NCBI RefSeq assembly: GCF_014217805.1
Contig: NZ_CP055156.1
Location: 5,028,585 to 5,092,584 of the forward strand
Direction of reading: 5' to 3'
Length of the DNA stretch: 64,000 bases
Origin: Adhaeribacter swui
GTDB taxonomy: Bacteria; Bacteroidota; Bacteroidia; Cytophagales; Hymenobacteraceae
Shown: piece by piece, positions 35,019 to 43,929 of the stretch
How the letters are laid out: each line of letters begins with the position of its first letter
Numbering within the stretch: position 1 is the stretch's first letter
The notes under the pieces: model-generated
Databases searched by the model: none
What the model was told of the DNA's origin: nothing
What the model saw: the letters and a program-made list of their open reading frames with translations, nothing else
Made by a program: the position numbers and the translations under genes

Positions 35019-37469
35019 ATGTTTCTAAAACTGGTACTAGGGCTGGTTAGCCTATGCTTGCCCGTTTTAGTTTTTGCGCAAACCACTACGGTAAATGGGG
35101 TGGTAACCACCGAAGCCGGCATTCCTTTGGAATATGCCAGCGTCAGCCTAAAAAACACCCAACAATTAACCCACACGAATGCCGCCGGCCGGTTTACTCT
35201 TTCCATCCCATCCGGAAAAGAAGCTTCCATTTTGATTAGGTACATTGGCTTTCAGGAACAGGAAGTTATCATTAAAGAGACGGCTCAATCTGTAATAAAT
35301 TTAAAAATTGCTTTAGTTTCCAGCGCCCAAAATTTGGCGCCGGTTATTATTTCGGGTACTAATTCTGCCAACAACAACACTACGGGCAGCATTATGCGTT
35401 TAAGCCCGCGCATCAGCAAAGAAATACCGTCGGTTTTTAATGATTTTAACAAAGTGTTGGCCACGCTGCCGGGGGTAATAAGCAATAACGAGCTAAGCTC
35501 TACGTATTCGGTACGCGGGGGCAATTACGACGAAAACCTGGTTTACGTAAACGGTATTGAAATTTACCGGCCTTTTCTGGTGAGCAATGCCCAACAAGAA
35601 GGCTTAAGTTTTGTAAACCCGGACTTGGTACAAGATATTCAGTTTTCGACTGGCGGCTGGCAGCCCCGCTGGGGCGATAAACTTTCTTCGGTTTTAAACA
35701 TCGAATATAAAAAGCCCCGTAAACTGGCAGGTTCTGTAACCGGTGGCTTAATGGGTGGCGAGTTTCATCTGGAAAATGCGTCTAAAAATCAACGTGCTAC
35801 TTATTTGCTGGGAGTACGGTATAAAAATCAGCAATTAGTATTTCGTTCTTTAGAAACCACCGGTAACTACCAGCCCAATTTTTTAGATGCCCAGGTTTAC
35901 ATAAACCTGGATTTATCCCGGAATTTTACGGCGAATAATCCACCAGGTAAAACTACTTTGGGGATATTAGTCAGCGTGGCCCGCAATAAATACCGGGTAG
36001 TGCCCAGCTACCGCGAAACTTCTTTTGGTACCACCGACCGGATTGTGCGCTTAGGCATCCAGTTTAGTGGGCACGAACGTATGGAATACGAAACTTACCA
36101 AGGAGGTTTTAATTTAAAGCATTACTTTAAAGACCGTTTTTTTACCGAATTGATTGGCAGTGCTTTATTGACGCACGAAAGAGAATTACGCGATATTGCC
36201 GCTTCTTATTTGTTTTACGATGTTTCACCTAATGGGCAGGGCAGATCGAGCAATGATATGGTCCGGAACGTGGAAGCTGGTACTAACTTGGAACATGCCC
36301 GCAATAAGCTGGCCGCTCGGGTTTTTACCCTCGAAAACCGGTATACTTGGCAGCTAAATGGCCAAAATAATATCCAGCTAGGAGTTAAAACCAGTCGTGA
36401 GAAAATTGCCGATCAGCTAAAAGAATATGCGCTAACCGACTCGGCAGATTACATAACTTTAAACCAATCGCGGGCTAGTTCTTTAAATTTATATTCTTTT
36501 CGCCACCAGGCTTACGGCCAACACACCTGGCAAATAGATTCGCTGCGCACCATAAATTACGGCGTACGGGCTAATTATTGGACCGTGAACCAGCAACTCG
36601 TTATTAGTCCGCGGGTGCAGCTAAGGGCCAAATTACCCAATCAACCCGCCTGGATTTTTAAAGCCGCGGCGGGTTATTATTATCAGCCGCCTTTTTACCG
36701 GGAACTCCGCAACCAGGCTGGTGAATTAAACACAAATCTGCAAGCTCAAAAATCAGTGCACGTAGTAGCCGGCGCGGAGCATTATTTCCGATCCTGGTCG
36801 CGGCCATTTAAGTGGACTTCTGAAATTTACTATAAGCGCTTAAGTAATGTAATACCCTACGAAGTAGATAATGTGCGCCTCCGCTATTTTGCCCGGAATA
36901 ATGCGAAGGCTTACGCCGTGGGTTTGGATATGCGGGTAAACGGCGATTTTATTAAAGGCGCCGAGTCATGGTTTAGTTTAGGTATTATGTCTACCAAAGA
37001 AGATATCACCGGTGATTCTACTATTTACGACCTGAATACTTTTAAATTAATAAAAAAAGAACCATTGGGCTACATCCGGCGGCCCACCGATCAGCGGGTA
37101 ACGTTCGGGTTTTATTTCCAGGACCACATTCCTAATAATCCCAGCCTTAAACTTTATTTAAACGGGGTTATTGGTACGGGTTTGCCTTTCAGCCCGCCAG
37201 GTAATGAATCTATCCGTAATCAATATAACATGCCTTTTTACCGGCGCGTAGATGTTGGGTTTTCTAAATTAGTGTCTTTCCGGACGATTGAATCGGCTAA
37301 AACAAATCCACTGGAGAGTTTATGGATAAGCCTGGAAGTGCTAAACTTAATTGCAGCTAACAATGTGGTTTCTTATTCTTACGTAAAGGACATCTATAAT
37401 GTAACTTACGCGGTGCCTAACTACTTATCATCCCGGCTTATTAACCTTCGTTTCATCGCCCGATTTTAA
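35019..37469 (+). CDS. TonB-dependent outer-membrane receptor
   Basis: 816 residues from the ATG at 35019, which gives the signal peptide MFLKLVLGLVSLCLPVLVFA; a TTG start at 35007 would add PRF-type residues and is rejected. A carboxypeptidase-like regulatory beta-sandwich comes first (about 25-105), then the plug domain (about 115-230, with YVNGIEIYRPF) and a 22-strand barrel to the terminal residues RFIARF. No TonB box is obvious. The family also includes SusC-like proteins, but no SusD partner follows. It is translated downstream of rpe. Confidence 0.88.
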   Translation: MFLKLVLGLVSLCLPVLVFAQTTTVNGVVTTEAGIPLEYASVSLKNTQQLTHTNAAGRFTLSIPSGKEASILIRYIGFQEQEVIIKETAQSVINLKIALVSSAQNLAPVIISGTNSANNNTTGSIMRLSPRISKEIPSVFNDFNKVLATLPGVISNNELSSTYSVRGGNYDENLVYVNGIEIYRPFLVSNAQQEGLSFVNPDLVQDIQFSTGGWQPRWGDKLSSVLNIEYKKPRKLAGSVTGGLMGGEFHLENASKNQRATYLLGVRYKNQQLVFRSLETTGNYQPNFLDAQVYINLDLSRNFTANNPPGKTTLGILVSVARNKYRVVPSYRETSFGTTDRIVRLGIQFSGHERMEYETYQGGFNLKHYFKDRFFTELIGSALLTHERELRDIAASYLFYDVSPNGQGRSSNDMVRNVEAGTNLEHARNKLAARVFTLENRYTWQLNGQNNIQLGVKTSREKIADQLKEYALTDSADYITLNQSRASSLNLYSFRHQAYGQHTWQIDSLRTINYGVRANYWTVNQQLVISPRVQLRAKLPNQPAWIFKAAAGYYYQPPFYRELRNQAGELNTNLQAQKSVHVVAGAEHYFRSWSRPFKWTSEIYYKRLSNVIPYEVDNVRLRYFARNNAKAYAVGLDMRVNGDFIKGAESWFSLGIMSTKEDITGDSTIYDLNTFKLIKKEPLGYIRRPTDQRVTFGFYFQDHIPNNPSLKLYLNGVIGTGLPFSPPGNESIRNQYNMPFYRRVDVGFSKLVSFRTIESAKTNPLESLWISLEVLNLIAANNVVSYSYVKDIYNVTYAVPNYLSSRLINLRFIARF

Positions 37470-37597
37470 AAATTTAAAAATTTTAGAAATTAGCAAAAAC
37501 AGATTGATTTATTCGAATGAAGGTAAATACTGCTATAGGAGAATAAAAATTTAAATTCCCTAATTGAGATTAAACTGTTTGCTCGTGTGCTGCAATC

Positions 37598-37629
37598 AAA
37601 AAAGGCTGTAATTTCTTACAGCCTTTTTT
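37598..37629. terminator. Bidirectional terminator between the TonB receptor and the DUF2911 gene
   Basis: Arms AAAAAAGGCTGTAA and TTACAGCCTTTTTT around the loop TTTC, with A tracts on one side and T tracts on the other, so it can end transcription of both convergent genes. Confidence 0.9.
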
Positions 37630-37643
37630 GTTTTTTATCCGGA

Positions 37644-38525
37644 CTAGTTAAATAAGTTTTCGTGTCTTTTAAATTTCCAAAGACTCATCTCGCGCTCCAT
37701 ATCGGGTTCATATTTTTTAAATTCTTCCTGCGTTTTTTTGCCGAGCTTCATTGCTTTTTTACAGAAATCTACTGCCCCTTCGTATTCTTCTTTTTGGGCT
37801 AACAATTGCGCTTTTACCCAGTTATTGTAAAAATTATCGTTCATAGCTAGCGATTTATCTATCCATTCCAAGGCTAGTTCATGCTGCGAGTTTTTGCCGA
37901 TTAAATAACTGGTAGCCTGGGCATAAATTTGCCAATCGCCGGGTTTGGCATTTTTAAGATCTTCCTGCAACAAAGCCAAAGTTTTGGCATCGGTATCAAC
38001 TTCTATTTTAACCGATACTTCTTTCTTTTCCCATTTAAAATTTAAAAATCCGGAATTTTGGGTAAGGTTAGAAAAAGCAAACTGAAATGTTTCCTGAAAA
38101 GGTACTTCTTTGCTTTCGGCTTTTACCCGGATTACATCTTCTTGAGCATCGTAACCTTCAGCGCCCCATAAACCTACATTCTTATTCAGGATGAATATCC
38201 AGGAATCTGCATCTTCGGGCAAAGTAAACAAGCTGTAAGTACCGGCCGCTACTTTTTCGCCGTTAACAGTAACCGGGTCCGGAAAGGTAATTAAAGTAGC
38301 CTCATTGGCTCCCGTGCGCCATACTTCATTATAAGGTACTAATTTGCCCCATATTTCACGATTTTTAACACCAGGCGCATGGTACTTAACGGTAATGTCA
38401 GTAAGCCCAATGGTTTGCACAATGGTTGCCGCCGGACTGGGCTGCGGTAGCCTTAATTGGGCATAAACAGTTTGAGTGAATACTAATAGGCTAAAACAAA
38501 AAGATACCAGCGCAGTACGTAGCAT
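37644..38525 (-). CDS. DUF2911 family protein
   Basis: 293 residues with a signal peptide (about 1-22, cleavage after VYAQ). The DUF2911 core (about 28-165) contains VKYHAPGVKNREIWGKLVPYNEVWR, typical of Bacteroidota periplasmic proteins of unknown function. The C-terminal part (about 210-285) has two TPR-like helical pairs (WIDKSLAMNDNFYNNWVKAQ). No catalytic residues are recognised. Confidence 0.85.
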   Translation of the reverse strand: MLRTALVSFCFSLLVFTQTVYAQLRLPQPSPAATIVQTIGLTDITVKYHAPGVKNREIWGKLVPYNEVWRTGANEATLITFPDPVTVNGEKVAAGTYSLFTLPEDADSWIFILNKNVGLWGAEGYDAQEDVIRVKAESKEVPFQETFQFAFSNLTQNSGFLNFKWEKKEVSVKIEVDTDAKTLALLQEDLKNAKPGDWQIYAQATSYLIGKNSQHELALEWIDKSLAMNDNFYNNWVKAQLLAQKEEYEGAVDFCKKAMKLGKKTQEEFKKYEPDMEREMSLWKFKRHENLFN

Positions 38526-38756
38526 ATTTTAGTAAAAATTTTTTAAGTGTTTTTAGTAAGCGATCAATTAACCCGAATCAGGATAAAAAATTAAAGGTAA
38601 AAATTATGCCAACCTGCCAATTGCATTCTGGCAACTTTAAAGTTTAAATAATTAAAATACTATATTATAGCGGCAAATTACAAAAAAGCTGGTGAATTGA
38701 AACCATAGAGCACTACAAAAATTTTAGAATTAATTTTTAAAATTCAAATTCTGGCT

Positions 38757-38764
38757 TACATTTG
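38757..38764 (+). promoter_or_regulatory. -7 element of the histidine operon promoter
   Basis: TACATTTG is an exact TAnnTTTG match. Transcription would begin near 38769, only about five nt before the leader ATG at 38774, so the leader peptide is nearly leaderless. There is no good -33 TTG at the expected spacing (TTT instead). The stretch 38526-38756 is AT-rich and I see no gene in it. Confidence 0.72.
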
Positions 38765-38773
38765 CAGCACCTA

Positions 38774-38881
38774 ATGATGAACAACAGCAAACAACCTAAC
38801 AGCCCCTTTTCTCCGATGCGCTTTCCCGCGTTTGCTTTTGCTGTCCATTTCCACCATTACCATCCTTCCATCCGGAAATAA
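38774..38881 (+). CDS. hisL: His-rich leader peptide of the histidine operon
   Basis: Small open frame of 35 codons, starting MMNNSKQ and ending in SIRK then TAA. It contains the cluster His-Phe-His-His-Tyr-His with His codons at 38846, 38852, 38855 and 38861. The purpose is inferred: shortage of charged tRNA-His would stall the ribosome here and change folding of the downstream RNA. It has not been seen as a protein. The coding frame is confirmed by length, start, stop and His enrichment just before the terminator, not by codon use. The name hisL is by analogy with enterobacteria. Confidence 0.82.
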   Translation: MMNNSKQPNSPFSPMRFPAFAFAVHFHHYHPSIRK

Positions 38882-38942
38882 TATAGAGTATTACCGGATA
38901 GGAGAAAACTCCTGTTTTGCTGTTAATTATCAACAGCTTTTT
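38870..38942 (+). promoter_or_regulatory. Histidine operon attenuator (competing helices and terminator)
   Basis: Three helices follow the His codons. First, ATCCGG (38870-38875) pairs with CCGGAT (38894-38899), continuing with TCC and GGA around a bulged A. Second, AGGAG (38900-38904) pairs with CTCCT (38909-38913) across AAAA. Third, GCTGTT (38919-38924) pairs with AACAGC (38932-38937), followed by a run of five T: an intrinsic terminator 35 nt before hisG. A second copy of TTTTGCTGT sits at 38836-38844 just before the His codons and could compete for AACAGC, and CAGCAAA near 38786 can pair with it. The exact anti-terminator is not settled. Confidence 0.72.
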
Positions 38943-38976
38943 AAAATTTATTATTCAGGAAGATTACAATTTACAT

Positions 38977-39828
38977 ATGATTCGATTAGCCATTCAAAAA
39001 TCGGGAAGATTAAGCGAAGATTCGCTGAATCTCATTCGGGAATGCGGTATTTCTTTTATTAATTCTTCTTTAAAGTTAAAAACCGAAGCCACTAATTTTC
39101 CTTTAGAAATTCTTTTCCTGCGGGACGATGATATACCGGGTTACGTAGCCGACGGTGTTGCCGACATTGGTATTGTGGGCCAAAACGTGTTGGTAGAAGA
39201 AGGCCGCGAAGAACTGCAAGTACAAAAATTAGGATTTTCGCGTTGCCGTTTATCGATTGCTGTTCCTAAAAACGAAGCTTTTACTGACATTTCGGCCTTA
39301 GAAGGTAAAAACATTGCTACTTCTTACCCTAACTTGCTGCAAACATATTTAGCCGGCGAGGGGGTAAAAGCCCAGATTCATACTATAAGCGGTTCCGTAG
39401 AAATTGCGCCTAGCATTGGCCTGGCCGATGCCATTTGCGATATTGTTTCGTCGGGCAGCACGTTAATCAGTAATGGTTTGCGCGAAGTACAAACGGTTTT
39501 CCGCTCCGAGGCTGTTTTAATTGCCAATCAGGATTTAACCAGCGAAAAACACCAACTATTAAATCAGTTGTTGTTCCGGATTGATGCCGTCCGGAAAGCA
39601 CAAAAAGCCAAGTATATTTTACTTAATGCGCCTAACGATGCCATTCCGCACATTAAATCTTTATTACCCGGCATGAAAGCGCCTTCTATTTTACCCTTAG
39701 CCGAAGAAGGCTGGAGTTCTGTGCACTCGGTGGTTAACGAAGATGATTTTTGGGAAATTATTGAAAAATTGCGGGAAGCCGGCGCTCAAGGCATTTTGGT
39801 GGTACCTATTGAGAAAATGATTTTGTAA
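38977..39828 (+). CDS. hisG: ATP phosphoribosyltransferase
   Basis: First enzyme of histidine synthesis; couples ATP and PRPP. 283 aa, the long form with a C-terminal histidine-binding regulatory domain (about 210-283), so feedback inhibition is expected. MIRLAIQKSGRLSEDSL at the start and GVADIGIVGQN near residue 60-70 are diagnostic. The frame is open upstream to 38917, but that part overlaps the attenuator; the ATG at 38977 gives the conserved N-terminus. The stop overlaps the hisD start by one nt. Confidence 0.95.
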   Translation: MIRLAIQKSGRLSEDSLNLIRECGISFINSSLKLKTEATNFPLEILFLRDDDIPGYVADGVADIGIVGQNVLVEEGREELQVQKLGFSRCRLSIAVPKNEAFTDISALEGKNIATSYPNLLQTYLAGEGVKAQIHTISGSVEIAPSIGLADAICDIVSSGSTLISNGLREVQTVFRSEAVLIANQDLTSEKHQLLNQLLFRIDAVRKAQKAKYILLNAPNDAIPHIKSLLPGMKAPSILPLAEEGWSSVHSVVNEDDFWEIIEKLREAGAQGILVVPIEKMIL

Positions 39829-41120
39829 TGTTACGAGTTGTTACATATCCGGGTAAAGAAACCTGGCCCGAACTAATAAAGCGGCCGGTGCAGGATTACG
39901 AATCAGTGGAGTCGCAAATTAAATCGGTTTTTGAACAGGTTCGGCTTACCGGCGACGACGCTTTACGAAGATTTACCGCCCAGTTTGATAAGGTAGAACT
40001 TACCGGTTTATTAGTTTCTCCGGAAGAAATTAAAGCGGCTCAGGATTATATTCCAGCAGAATTGCAACAAGCCATTGCACAGGCCTATCAAAATATTAAA
40101 AAATTTCACGAGGCGCAACATGAGAATTTTCAACCTCTGGAAACCATGCCGGGCGTAACTTGCTGGCGCCAAAGTGTGCCTATTGAAAAAGTAGGTTTAT
40201 ACATTCCCGGCGGTACTGCCCCGTTATTTTCTACGCTACTGATGTTAGGCGTGCCAGCAAAACTGGCCGGTTGCAAAGAAATAGTTTTGTGTACGCCTCC
40301 CGCTAAAGACGGTACCATCCATCCGGCTATTTTGTATACCGCCTCTATTCTGGGCATTAACACCATTATCAAAATAGGCGGAAGTCAGGCAATTGCGGCT
40401 TTAACTTTTGGCACTAACACCGTACCGGCGGTAGCTAAAATTTTTGGACCTGGAAACCAGTACGTGACCGTAGCTAAGCAAATGACTGTTAAATATGGGG
40501 TAGCCATAGACATGCCGGCAGGCCCTTCGGAAGTTTTAGTAATGGCCGATGAAAAAGCAGACCCCACATTTGTGGCCGCCGATTTACTTTCGCAAGCCGA
40601 GCACGGTGTAGATTCGCAAGTGGTTTTACTTACCACCTCCGAGCAAAAGCTGCAAGAAGTAGTCGCGGCTTTAAACAACCAGGTACCTGCTTTGTCGCGG
40701 CAGGCGATGGTGACCCAAACTTTAAAAAATAGTTTAGGCATTATCCTGAACTCCACCACCGAAATGCTGGAATTTTCAAATTTGTACGCGCCAGAGCATT
40801 TAATTTTAGCGGTTGAGAACTATGCGCAAGTGGCGCAAGGAGTAACCAACGCCGGTTCCGTGTTTTTAGGGCCTTACAGTCCGGAGTCGGTCGGTGATTA
40901 TGCTTCGGGGACTAACCATACGCTGCCTACCAACGGGTACGCCCGGGCTTACAGCGGCGTGTCGCTGGATTCTTTTGTTAAAAAAATAACTTTTCAGCAT
41001 CTTACCCCGCAAGGATTGCAACAAATTGGTCCAGGAGTAGAAATTATGGCGGCTGCCGAAGGGTTAGATGCGCACCAACAAGCCGTAAGTATACGTTTAA
41101 AAAATTTAGCTCATGTTTAA
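39828..41120 (+). CDS. hisD: Histidinol dehydrogenase
   Basis: Zinc-dependent NAD enzyme, oxidising histidinol to histidine in the last two steps. YIPGGTAPLFST, KIFGPGNQYVTVAK, PAGPSEVLVMADE and AEHGVDSQVVLLT are signatures; the C-terminal DYASGTNHTLPTNGYAR region holds catalytic residues. 430 aa. One-nt overlap with hisG (TAATG) and eight-nt overlap with hisC. Confidence 0.97.
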   Translation: MLRVVTYPGKETWPELIKRPVQDYESVESQIKSVFEQVRLTGDDALRRFTAQFDKVELTGLLVSPEEIKAAQDYIPAELQQAIAQAYQNIKKFHEAQHENFQPLETMPGVTCWRQSVPIEKVGLYIPGGTAPLFSTLLMLGVPAKLAGCKEIVLCTPPAKDGTIHPAILYTASILGINTIIKIGGSQAIAALTFGTNTVPAVAKIFGPGNQYVTVAKQMTVKYGVAIDMPAGPSEVLVMADEKADPTFVAADLLSQAEHGVDSQVVLLTTSEQKLQEVVAALNNQVPALSRQAMVTQTLKNSLGIILNSTTEMLEFSNLYAPEHLILAVENYAQVAQGVTNAGSVFLGPYSPESVGDYASGTNHTLPTNGYARAYSGVSLDSFVKKITFQHLTPQGLQQIGPGVEIMAAAEGLDAHQQAVSIRLKNLAHV

Positions 41121-42165
41121 GCTGAGTAATTTAGTTCGCCCAAACATTCGGGGCATGAAGCCTTATTCTTCGGCCCGAGATGAATTTAAAGGCGAAGCCA
41201 GTGTTTTTATCGATGCCAACGAAAATAATCTGGGGAGTATGGCGGCGAATCAGCACTATAACCGTTATCCCGATCCGCACCAAAAAGCGCTAAAAGCCCG
41301 GATTGCCGAAATTAAGGAAGTACGGCCGGAGCAAATCTTTTTGGGTAACGGTTCAGATGAGGCCATTGATTTGTTAATCCGCTTAGTTTGCCAGCCCGGC
41401 CACGATCAGATTTTAGCTTTCGGACCCACGTACGGCATGTACGAAGTATCGGCCAACCTGAATGATGTGGAATTACGCCAGGTAAAACTGGATGCTGATT
41501 TTCAGTTGAACCGGAATATGTTGCAAGGGCAAATTCATTCCGAAACCAAAATTGTTTTTATTTGCTCGCCCAATAACCCAAGCGGTAACCTGATTAACCG
41601 GGACATTATTGAATACATTTTGCAATCGTTCAACGGCCTGGTAGTTATAGATGAGGCTTACATTGACTTTTCCTCGGAAGAAAGTTGGACTAAGCGATTA
41701 GCGGATTTCCCGAACCTGGTAGTTTTACAAACGTTTTCTAAAGCCTGGGGCATGGCCGCTTTGCGCTTAGGAATGGCCTTTGCTTCGGAAGAAATTATTT
41801 CTTTTTTAAATAAAATAAAGCCGCCCTACAACATTAACGAAGCTACGCAGGAAATTGCGTTGCAAGCCTTGCAAAACACCGACCGTTTGCACCAAATGAT
41901 TTCGGAAATAAAAGAAAACCGGGCGGAGTTAATTAAAAATTTAAAAAAATTATCAGTCGTAAAAAAGGTTTATCCTTCCGATGCTAATTTTGTTTTGGCG
42001 GAAGTTACCGATGCTAATACCATTTACAATTACTTGTTAGAGGCAGGCATTGTGGTGCGCAACCGTACTACCCAGCCGGGTTGTTTTAACTGTTTACGCA
42101 TATCGGTAGGCACTAAAGAAGAAAACGAAAAACTAGTTAAAACTTTAAAATATTTTAATTTGTAG
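41113..42165 (+). CDS. hisC: Histidinol-phosphate aminotransferase
   Basis: Fold-type I PLP enzyme that converts imidazole-acetol phosphate to histidinol phosphate with glutamate. It has FLGNGSDEAIDLLIR, the CSPNNPSGN motif, VIDEAYIDFS (Asp of PLP) and the Schiff-base Lys in QTFSKAWGMAALRLG (about 215). 350 aa, normal. An 88-nt gap to hisB follows. Confidence 0.96.
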   Translation: MFKLSNLVRPNIRGMKPYSSARDEFKGEASVFIDANENNLGSMAANQHYNRYPDPHQKALKARIAEIKEVRPEQIFLGNGSDEAIDLLIRLVCQPGHDQILAFGPTYGMYEVSANLNDVELRQVKLDADFQLNRNMLQGQIHSETKIVFICSPNNPSGNLINRDIIEYILQSFNGLVVIDEAYIDFSSEESWTKRLADFPNLVVLQTFSKAWGMAALRLGMAFASEEIISFLNKIKPPYNINEATQEIALQALQNTDRLHQMISEIKENRAELIKNLKKLSVVKKVYPSDANFVLAEVTDANTIYNYLLEAGIVVRNRTTQPGCFNCLRISVGTKEENEKLVKTLKYFNL

Positions 42166-42253
42166 GTTCAACTAAATTGTAATTTAGATAATCATAAGTA
42201 TCTCGTTTTGCGATATTTAAATTTTTTAAATAAGTACCATTAGAAAATTTTTA

Positions 42254-43348
42254 ATGAAAAAAGTTTTATTTATTGATCGGGATGGAACCATCCTGATAGA
42301 GCCACCAACCGATTACCAAGTAGATTCTTTTGAAAAGTTTTCCTTTGTTCCGGGAGTTATTCAGAACCTGGCTAAAATCAGTGCCGAACTAGATTATGAA
42401 CTGGTTATGGTAACCAACCAGGATGGACTAGGAACGGCTTCTTATCCCGAAGAAACTTTCTGGCCTTACCAAAACAAAATGCTGGAGATTTTAGCCGGAG
42501 AGGGAATTACTTTTTCGGATATCCTGATCGATAAAAGCTTTGAACACGAAAATTTACCTACCCGTAAGCCCGGATTAGGCATGCTACAAAAGTACCTGGG
42601 TGCAGGTTACGATTTAGAGAACTCCTACGTTATCGGCGACAGAGTTACCGATATAAAAATGGCTGAAAATTTGGGTTGTAAAGCCATTTACCTCAAGGAT
42701 CAGATCAATGAAGCTGCGGCTTTAACCACGCTGAATTGGAGTGAGATTTACACTTTTTTACGGCTCCCGGCCCGTAAAGCTTCCATCATCCGTAATACCA
42801 ACGAAACTAAAATTAAAGTAGATTTAAATCTGGATGGTTCCGGCGCCATGCAAATTCATACGGGTTTAGGTTTCTTCGACCACATGCTGGAACAGTTAGG
42901 TAAACATTCCGGAGTAGATTTATTTATTAACGTAAACGGCGACTTACACATCGACGAACACCATACCATTGAAGATACCGCCATTGCCATTGGGGAGGCT
43001 TTTGCCCAGGCTTTAGGTGATAAACGGGGCATTAGCCGCTACGGTTATTTATTACCCATGGACGATGTATTAGCGCAAGTAGCTTTAGATTTTTCGGGTC
43101 GGCCCTGGATAGTTTGGGAAGCAGAATTTAAAAGGGAAAAAGTAGGGGATATGCCTACTGAAATGTTTTACCATTTTTTTAAATCTTTCTCCGATGCGGC
43201 TAAATGTAACTTAAATGTAAAGGCCGAAGGCACCAACGAACACCACAAAATAGAAGCAATTTTTAAAGCGGTAGCTAAATCCATTAAAATGGCTGTGGCC
43301 CGCGACGTAAATAAAATGGAGATTCCGAGTACCAAAGGAATTTTGTAA
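42254..43348 (+). CDS. hisB: Bifunctional histidinol-phosphatase / imidazoleglycerol-phosphate dehydratase
   Basis: 364 residues, fused. The N-terminal HAD domain (about 1-165) has DRDGTIL with Asp8 and Asp10 as nucleophile and acid/base. The C-terminal IGPD domain (about 175-364) has [30 protein letters not shown] and [15 protein letters not shown], with the metal-binding His residues. This fusion, as in E. coli, supplies two separate steps. The gap upstream is the longest in the operon; the junction with hisH is tight (43348). Confidence 0.96.
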   Translation: MKKVLFIDRDGTILIEPPTDYQVDSFEKFSFVPGVIQNLAKISAELDYELVMVTNQDGLGTASYPEETFWPYQNKMLEILAGEGITFSDILIDKSFEHENLPTRKPGLGMLQKYLGAGYDLENSYVIGDRVTDIKMAENLGCKAIYLKDQINEAAALTTLNWSEIYTFLRLPARKASIIRNTNETKIKVDLNLDGSGAMQIHTGLGFFDHMLEQLGKHSGVDLFINVNGDLHIDEHHTIEDTAIAIGEAFAQALGDKRGISRYGYLLPMDDVLAQVALDFSGRPWIVWEAEFKREKVGDMPTEMFYHFFKSFSDAAKCNLNVKAEGTNEHHKIEAIFKAVAKSIKMAVARDVNKMEIPSTKGIL

Positions 43349-43929
43349 TGAGTGTTGTCATCATTGATTATAAAGGCGGGAATGTGCAATCAGTTAAATT
43401 TGCGCTCGAAAGATTAGGCGTAGAAGCTACTTTAACTGCTGATGCCGAAACCATCCGGGCCGCCGATAAAATTATTTTCCCGGGCGAAGGAGAAGCCAGC
43501 TCGGCCATGCAAGAATTACGAGCCCGCGGCTTAGATAAAGTAATTCCGGAACTGACGCAGCCGTTCTTAGGCATCTGTTTAGGCATTCAATTGTTGTGTC
43601 GGCATTCCGAGGAAAACGATACCGAAATGCTTGATATTATTCCGGTTAACGTAAAAAAGTTCCAGCATCACTTAAAGGTGCCGCACATGGGTTGGAACAA
43701 TTTATACAACTTGCAGGGCGCCTTGTTCGAAGGGGTAAAAGAACAAGATTACGTGTATTTCGTGCACAGTTATTACTTGCCCGTTTGTGAGTACACCATT
43801 GCCACCGCCGCCTACCCGGAACCGTTTAGCGCAGCAGTGCAGTACAAAAACTTTTACGCCATGCAGTTCCACACCGAAAAAAGCGGCCCCACCGGCACCC
43901 GTATTATTCAGAACTTTCTTTCTTTATGA
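43348..43929 (+). CDS. hisH: Imidazole glycerol phosphate synthase, glutaminase subunit
   Basis: Class I glutamine amidotransferase of 193 aa that supplies ammonia to HisF. The nucleophile is Cys77 in FLGICLGIQLL; His and Glu of the triad are in FHTEKSGP near the C-terminus. The usual oxyanion strand PGVGxF is PGEGEASSAM here. One-nt overlap with hisB, four-nt overlap with hisA. Confidence 0.95.
   Translation: MSVVIIDYKGGNVQSVKFALERLGVEATLTADAETIRAADKIIFPGEGEASSAMQELRARGLDKVIPELTQPFLGICLGIQLLCRHSEENDTEMLDIIPVNVKKFQHHLKVPHMGWNNLYNLQGALFEGVKEQDYVYFVHSYYLPVCEYTIATAAYPEPFSAAVQYKNFYAMQFHTEKSGPTGTRIIQNFLSL

Noticed and set aside
38917-38976. Upstream ATG start of hisG at 38917
   Set aside because: It lies inside the attenuator terminator. 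HisG proteins begin with MIRLAIQKSGRLSE at 38977.
38832-39062. 76-codon frame overlapping the his leader and hisG
   Set aside because: Not in the His-rich frame, overlaps hisG, and shows no conserved motif; the 38774-38881 frame explains the region better.
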